From contig NZ_JAPSHY010000002.1 of NCBI RefSeq assembly GCF_031179285.1, forward strand, positions 62,001 to 126,000: a stretch of DNA of 64,000 nt, read 5' to 3'. Both the position numbers and the translations under genes were made by a program. Below the pieces are notes generated by a model. That model was not told where the DNA came from. It made no database searches and worked only from the letters and a program-made list of their open reading frames with translations. The DNA comes from Microbacterium sp. (GTDB lineage Bacteria; Actinomycetota; Actinomycetes; Actinomycetales; Microbacteriaceae). This document shows positions 59,645-64,000 of this stretch, one piece after another (within the stretch, counting starts at the first letter, position 1; every line of letters begins with the position of its first letter).

Positions 59645-62600
59645 GTGACTGTTCCGGGGATTCTGCGCGCCTTGGAAGAGGCGACCCTTTACCGCGATGC
59701 CCTCACCTGGGCGCAGACGGATGCCGATCTCGGCCTCGTGGACGGGCTGGACGCGCCGGCACTCGCCGGGCTGCTCCGTCGTCGCCACGAGGCAGGTCAC
59801 CCCGCGGCTCTCCTGGCCGTCGCCCCGACCGGCAGGCGGGTGGAGACCCTCGCCGCAGCGCTCGAGGCGTACGCTCCCGATGCCCAGGTGCTCACCTTCC
59901 CCGCGTGGGAGACGCTGCCGCACGAGCGGCTGAGCCCGAGCCCCGACACGGTGGGTCATCGCCTGCAGACGCTGCGCCGCATCGCGCAGTGGTCGGGCGA
60001 TGCTCCGCTGATCGTCGTCGCTTCGGTGCGCGCCGCCCTGCAGCCGATCGCCGGCAACCTCGGCGAGCTCGCCCCGCTCGAACTCGCACTCGGGAGCCGC
60101 GGCAACGAGCTCGACCGCGTCGCCGAGCAACTCGTCGAACGCGCGTACTCCCGGGTCGACATGGTGTCCCGTCGCGGCGAGTTCGCGGTCCGAGGCGGAA
60201 TCCTCGACGTCTTCCCGCCCACATCCGAGCATCCACTGCGCGTCGAGTTCTTCGGCGACGAGATCGACCAGATACGGGCGTTCTCGGTCGCCGATCAGCG
60301 CTCGCTTCCCGGTGACATCGACCACGTCGACCTGCCGCCCAGCCGTGAGCTGCTGCTCACCGCAGACGTTCGCGAACGAGCACGCGCGCTCATCGACGGA
60401 TTCCCCGCCATCGCCGGGATGCTCGAGAAGATGGCGGAGGGTATCCCGGTCGAGGGGATGGAGTCGCTCCTGCCCGCCGTCTCCGGTCCTCTGAAGTCGC
60501 TCGTGGAGTATCTGCCGGCAGGAAGCGCGACCGCACTCGTCGATCCCGAACGCTCCACCGCGCGAGCGATCACTCTGGGCGACACCAACCGCGAGTTCCT
60601 GGACGCGGCATGGAGCGCTGCGACCTCCGGCGCGTCCGCGCCCATCGATCTCGGTGCCGGAGACTTCCTCACCGTGGCGCAGCTTCGTGAGGTGGTCCGC
60701 GAACGCGGCGGCGTCTGGTGGCGACTGAGCCCGTTCGGTGCCGGGCTCGGCGAGGGCGACGTCGACGACGCGAACCTCGATGCCGCCGTCATCCCGTCGT
60801 TCCACGGCAACGTCGACGGGGCGATCGAGTTCGTCGACGCTCGTGTCGCCGACGGCTGGCGGGTCGTGGTCATCGCCGCCGGTCACGGGCTCGTCGAGCG
60901 GGCAAGGGACGTGCTGGCAGATCGGGGCATCGCCGCGCGCATCGTCGACAGCCTCACCGACGCGCCTGACCCGGCAGTGGCAACCCTGGTGACCGGTTCG
61001 GTCGAGGCCGGCTTCCAGATCGCTCAGGCGAAGCTCGCCGTCCTCACCGACAATGAGTTCTACGGGCGCACGATCGGCGGAGACCAGCGGGTCGTCAAGA
61101 AGCTCGCCTCGCGCCGCAAGAACGTCGTCGACCCCCTGCAGCTGAAGCAGGGCGACTACGTCGTGCACGCCACCCACGGCATCGGCCGCTTCGTCGAGAT
61201 GACGCAGCGCGAGGTGTCGACGGGCGGGCGCAATGCGACCAAGTCCCTTCGCGACTACCTCGTGCTGGAGTACGCGCCCTCCAAGCGCGGCTACCCCGGC
61301 GACAAGCTCTTCGTGCCGACCGATCAGCTCGACCTGCTGTCGAAGTACGTCGGAGGCGAGGCGCCGACCCTGTCGAAGATGGGCGGAAGCGACTGGGCGC
61401 AGGCCAAGGGCAAGGCGCGCAAGGCCGTCAGAGACATCGCGGTCGAGTTGGTCAAGCTGTATTCGGCCAGGATGAGCGCGAAGGGTCATGCGTTCGGGCC
61501 GGACACCCCGTGGCAGCGCGAGCTCGAAGAGGCGTTCCCCTTCGCCGAGACGCCCGATCAGCTGCAGACGATCGACGAGATCAAGGCCGACATGGAGCGG
61601 CCGATCCCGATGGACCGGCTGCTCTCGGGCGACGTCGGATTCGGCAAGACCGAGGTCGCGGTGCGCGCGGCCTTCAAGGCGATCCAGGACGGCAAGCAGG
61701 TCGCGATGCTGGTGCCGACGACCCTGCTTGTCAAACAGCACCTCGAAACGTTCACCGAGAGGTTCGCGGGCTTTCCGGTGAAGGTGCGTCCGCTGTCGCG
61801 CTTCCAGAGCGACAAGGAGGCGAAGCTCACGCTGCAGGGACTCCTCGACGGCACGGTCGACATGGTCATCGGCACCCACCGGATCCTCACCGATCAGATC
61901 ATGTTCAAGGACCTCGGCCTGATGATCATCGACGAGGAGCAGCGCTTCGGGGTGGAGCACAAGGATGCGCTGAAGAAGATGAAGACGAACGTCGACATCC
62001 TCGCGATGAGTGCGACCCCGATTCCCCGCACGCTCGAGATGGCGGTGACCGGCATCCGCGAGATGTCGACGCTGCAGACCCCGCCGGAGGACCGGCATCC
62101 GATCCTCTCGTTCGTGGGTCCCCGCAGCGACAAGCAGATCGCGGCCGCGATCCGGCGCGAGATCCTGCGCGAGGGGCAGGTGTTCTTCGTCCACAACCGG
62201 GTGCAGTCGATCCAGCGCGTCGCGTCGCAGCTCGCGGAGCTCGTCCCGGAAGCACGCATCGCGGTCGCGCACGGACAGCTGGGTGAGCACCAGCTGGAGC
62301 AGGTCGTCGACGACTTCTGGGAGCGCAAGTTCGATGTGCTCGTCTGCACCACGATCGTCGAGACGGGGCTCGACATCTCGAACGCGAACACGATCATCAT
62401 CGATCGCGCCGACAAGTACGGCCTGTCGCAGCTGCACCAGCTGCGCGGCCGTGTCGGCCGTGCCCGCGAACGCGCGTACGCGTACTTCCTCTACGACGAG
62501 ATGAAACCGCTGTCGGAGACCGCCGCCGACCGGCTGCAGACGATCGCCGTGAACAATGATCTCGGTTCCGGAATGCAGGTCGCGCTCAAGGATCTGGAAC

Positions 62601-63229
62601 TCAGGGGAGCGGGGAACCTCCTGGGCGCGGAGCAGGCTGGGCACATCGCCGGCGTCGGATTCGATCTGTATCTGCGCATGATCGGCGAGGCTGTGGCGAC
62701 GTTCCGCGGCGAGGAGGTCGAGACCGGGACAGAGCTTCGCCTCGAGCTCCCGCTCGACGCCCGGATTCCTGAGGACTACATCGACAGTGAGCGGCTTCGT
62801 CTCGAGGCGTACCAGAAGCTCTCGGCGGCGTCCGCGGCGACGGCGAAGGATGACGCGATCGATCTGGTGATCGAGGAGCTGACCGACCGCTACGGTGCGC
62901 CGCCGGCAGAGGTGTCCGGTCTGATCTCCATCGCGAGGCTGCGTCGTCGCGCGGCACGTGCCGGGTTGACGGATGTCGTCGCGATGGGATCGAACCTGCG
63001 GATCGCACCGGCGCGCTTCGAGGACTCCATGAGGGTCAGGCTGCAGCGGTTGTATCCGAACGCGAAGCTGCTCGCGGGCGGAGAGGCGCTCGTCGTGCCG
63101 ATGCCGCGCCCGGGCGGGGAAGCCCCGACGGACGCAGGACTGTTGGAGTGGGTGGAGCAGCTGTTCACCGCGATGTTCCCGGAATCGGTCGCGGCCGCGG
63201 ACGATCAGACGGTGTCGAGCCCGAGATAG
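59645..63229 (+). CDS. mfd: Transcription-repair coupling factor
   Basis: GTG start; KQGDYVVHATHGIGRFVEM; RLLSGDVGFGKTEVAVRAAFKA; DEEQRFGVEHKD; VHNRVQSIQRVASQLAELVPEARIAVAHGQL. Confidence 0.96.
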   Translation: MTVPGILRALEEATLYRDALTWAQTDADLGLVDGLDAPALAGLLRRRHEAGHPAALLAVAPTGRRVETLAAALEAYAPDAQVLTFPAWETLPHERLSPSPDTVGHRLQTLRRIAQWSGDAPLIVVASVRAALQPIAGNLGELAPLELALGSRGNELDRVAEQLVERAYSRVDMVSRRGEFAVRGGILDVFPPTSEHPLRVEFFGDEIDQIRAFSVADQRSLPGDIDHVDLPPSRELLLTADVRERARALIDGFPAIAGMLEKMAEGIPVEGMESLLPAVSGPLKSLVEYLPAGSATALVDPERSTARAITLGDTNREFLDAAWSAATSGASAPIDLGAGDFLTVAQLREVVRERGGVWWRLSPFGAGLGEGDVDDANLDAAVIPSFHGNVDGAIEFVDARVADGWRVVVIAAGHGLVERARDVLADRGIAARIVDSLTDAPDPAVATLVTGSVEAGFQIAQAKLAVLTDNEFYGRTIGGDQRVVKKLASRRKNVVDPLQLKQGDYVVHATHGIGRFVEMTQREVSTGGRNATKSLRDYLVLEYAPSKRGYPGDKLFVPTDQLDLLSKYVGGEAPTLSKMGGSDWAQAKGKARKAVRDIAVELVKLYSARMSAKGHAFGPDTPWQRELEEAFPFAETPDQLQTIDEIKADMERPIPMDRLLSGDVGFGKTEVAVRAAFKAIQDGKQVAMLVPTTLLVKQHLETFTERFAGFPVKVRPLSRFQSDKEAKLTLQGLLDGTVDMVIGTHRILTDQIMFKDLGLMIIDEEQRFGVEHKDALKKMKTNVDILAMSATPIPRTLEMAVTGIREMSTLQTPPEDRHPILSFVGPRSDKQIAAAIRREILREGQVFFVHNRVQSIQRVASQLAELVPEARIAVAHGQLGEHQLEQVVDDFWERKFDVLVCTTIVETGLDISNANTIIIDRADKYGLSQLHQLRGRVGRARERAYAYFLYDEMKPLSETAADRLQTIAVNNDLGSGMQVALKDLELRGAGNLLGAEQAGHIAGVGFDLYLRMIGEAVATFRGEEVETGTELRLELPLDARIPEDYIDSERLRLEAYQKLSAASAATAKDDAIDLVIEELTDRYGAPPAEVSGLISIARLRRRAARAGLTDVVAMGSNLRIAPARFEDSMRVRLQRLYPNAKLLAGGEALVVPMPRPGGEAPTDAGLLEWVEQLFTAMFPESVAAADDQTVSSPR

Positions 63230-63570
63230 ATGTGGTTGCCGTCGGGGTCGCGAAGCTCTGCGACGCGCTCGCCCCACGGCATGTCGGCGGGGCCGCTCAG
63301 CGCCTCGGCGCCCGCAGCGACGGCGGCGGCGAAGTCCGCCTCGATGTCGTCGGTGTAGATCCAGAGCGCGATGGCGTCGCCCGTGGCGACCTCCGGCTCG
63401 AACCCGATGCCGATGGTGCCGCCCCCGACGGCGAGTGCCACGTACACGACGTCGCCGCCCTCGGGAGCGAACCGGTAGGTGACCTCGGCGGCGAAGGCCT
63501 GTTCGTAGAACGCGATCGACGCGGCGAGGTCGACGGAGCGAAGGATCGGGAAGAGGCGCGTCACGCTCAT
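63205..63570 (-). CDS. VOC/glyoxalase-family protein
   Basis: MSVTRLFPILRSVDLAASIAFYEQAFAAEVTYRF; WGERVAELRDPDGNHIYLG. Overlaps the mfd 3' end by 25 bp, convergent. Confidence 0.88.
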   Translation of the reverse strand: MSVTRLFPILRSVDLAASIAFYEQAFAAEVTYRFAPEGGDVVYVALAVGGGTIGIGFEPEVATGDAIALWIYTDDIEADFAAAVAAGAEALSGPADMPWGERVAELRDPDGNHIYLGLDTV

Positions 63571-63646
63571 GGCGGCACCGTACGATGAAGGCTCCGCGCG
63601 GTCAACGCCCGCGGCTGCCCGCCGTTCGATCCGAGACGATGTCGAC

Positions 63647-64000
63647 ATGCACGATCTGGACCTCGAAGCACTCCTCGATGTGGAACGGCGTGGCTGGGAC
63701 TCGCTCTGCGCGTCGCGGGGCGGGCGATTCTACGGCGAATTGATGACGGCGGGTGCGGTGATGGTGCTCGTCAACGGGATGGTCCTCGACCGCGAAACCA
63801 TCCGATCGTCCCTCGATGGGTCGCCGGCATGGGATCGGTACGAGATCGATGATGCGCAGGTCGTTCCCGTCGGGGCGGATGCCGCAGCGCTGGTCTATCG
63901 GGCGCGAGCCGAGCGCGCCGGCGAGGCGCCCTTCGTCGCGCTGATGTCGAGCGTGTACGTCCGTCGATGGGCAGTTGCGTCTCGCGCTCTACCAGCAGAC
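63647..64000 (+). CDS. DUF4440/SnoaL-like protein, truncated by window edge, with possible frameshift near 63962
   Basis: MHDLDLEALLDVERRGWDSLCASRGGRFYGELMTAGAVMVLVNGMVLDRETIRSSL...VALMSSVYV. The family-like tail VDGQLRLALYQQ lies in the +1 frame. Confidence 0.65.
   Translation, partial: MHDLDLEALLDVERRGWDSLCASRGGRFYGELMTAGAVMVLVNGMVLDRETIRSSLDGSPAWDRYEIDDAQVVPVGADAAALVYRARAERAGEAPFVALMSSVYVRRWAVASRALPAD

Noticed and set aside
59519-63277. 1252-aa ORF on the minus strand opposite mfd
   Set aside because: Shadow ORF caused by high GC and codon bias; low-complexity R/H/D-rich sequence with no family motifs, fully antisense to unmistakable mfd.

Overview
High-GC actinobacterial chromosome segment. 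Codon usage, gene families and intergenic style suggest Microbacteriaceae, probably Microbacterium (inference; no search was run). Most of it is core or catabolic metabolism: a truncated LPxTG/DUF11 surface protein; an IclR-controlled aromatic monooxygenase; an ABC exporter with a DesK/LuxR two-component system; a phenylacetate operon (paaABCDE plus an enoyl-CoA isomerase); a dhaKLM operon with a large DhaM-HPr-EI fusion; a RecQ-like helicase; a seven-gene overlapping operon joining a branched-chain 2-oxoacid dehydrogenase to the lower paa pathway; a murR/N-acetylglucosamine kinase/murQ recycling locus; a RamB-like regulator divergent from pckG; a riboflavin operon behind an FMN riboswitch; fpg; and mfd. 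No rRNA, tRNA, CRISPR array, prophage or transposase was recognised. No clearly novel defence system was found. The items most worth a second look are: (i) three consecutive frameshifted genes (ECF sigma, its membrane partner, a DUF222-HNH protein) at 41.4-44.5 kb, all shifted +1, one with a CCG-UGA-C junction; (ii) the bkd-paa operon with no phenylacetate-CoA ligase in the window; (iii) several sharp candidate operators; (iv) two dispersed hairpin repeats of one family and a 92-bp degenerate duplicated intergenic repeat; (v) a RecQ with a PRTase-like tail.
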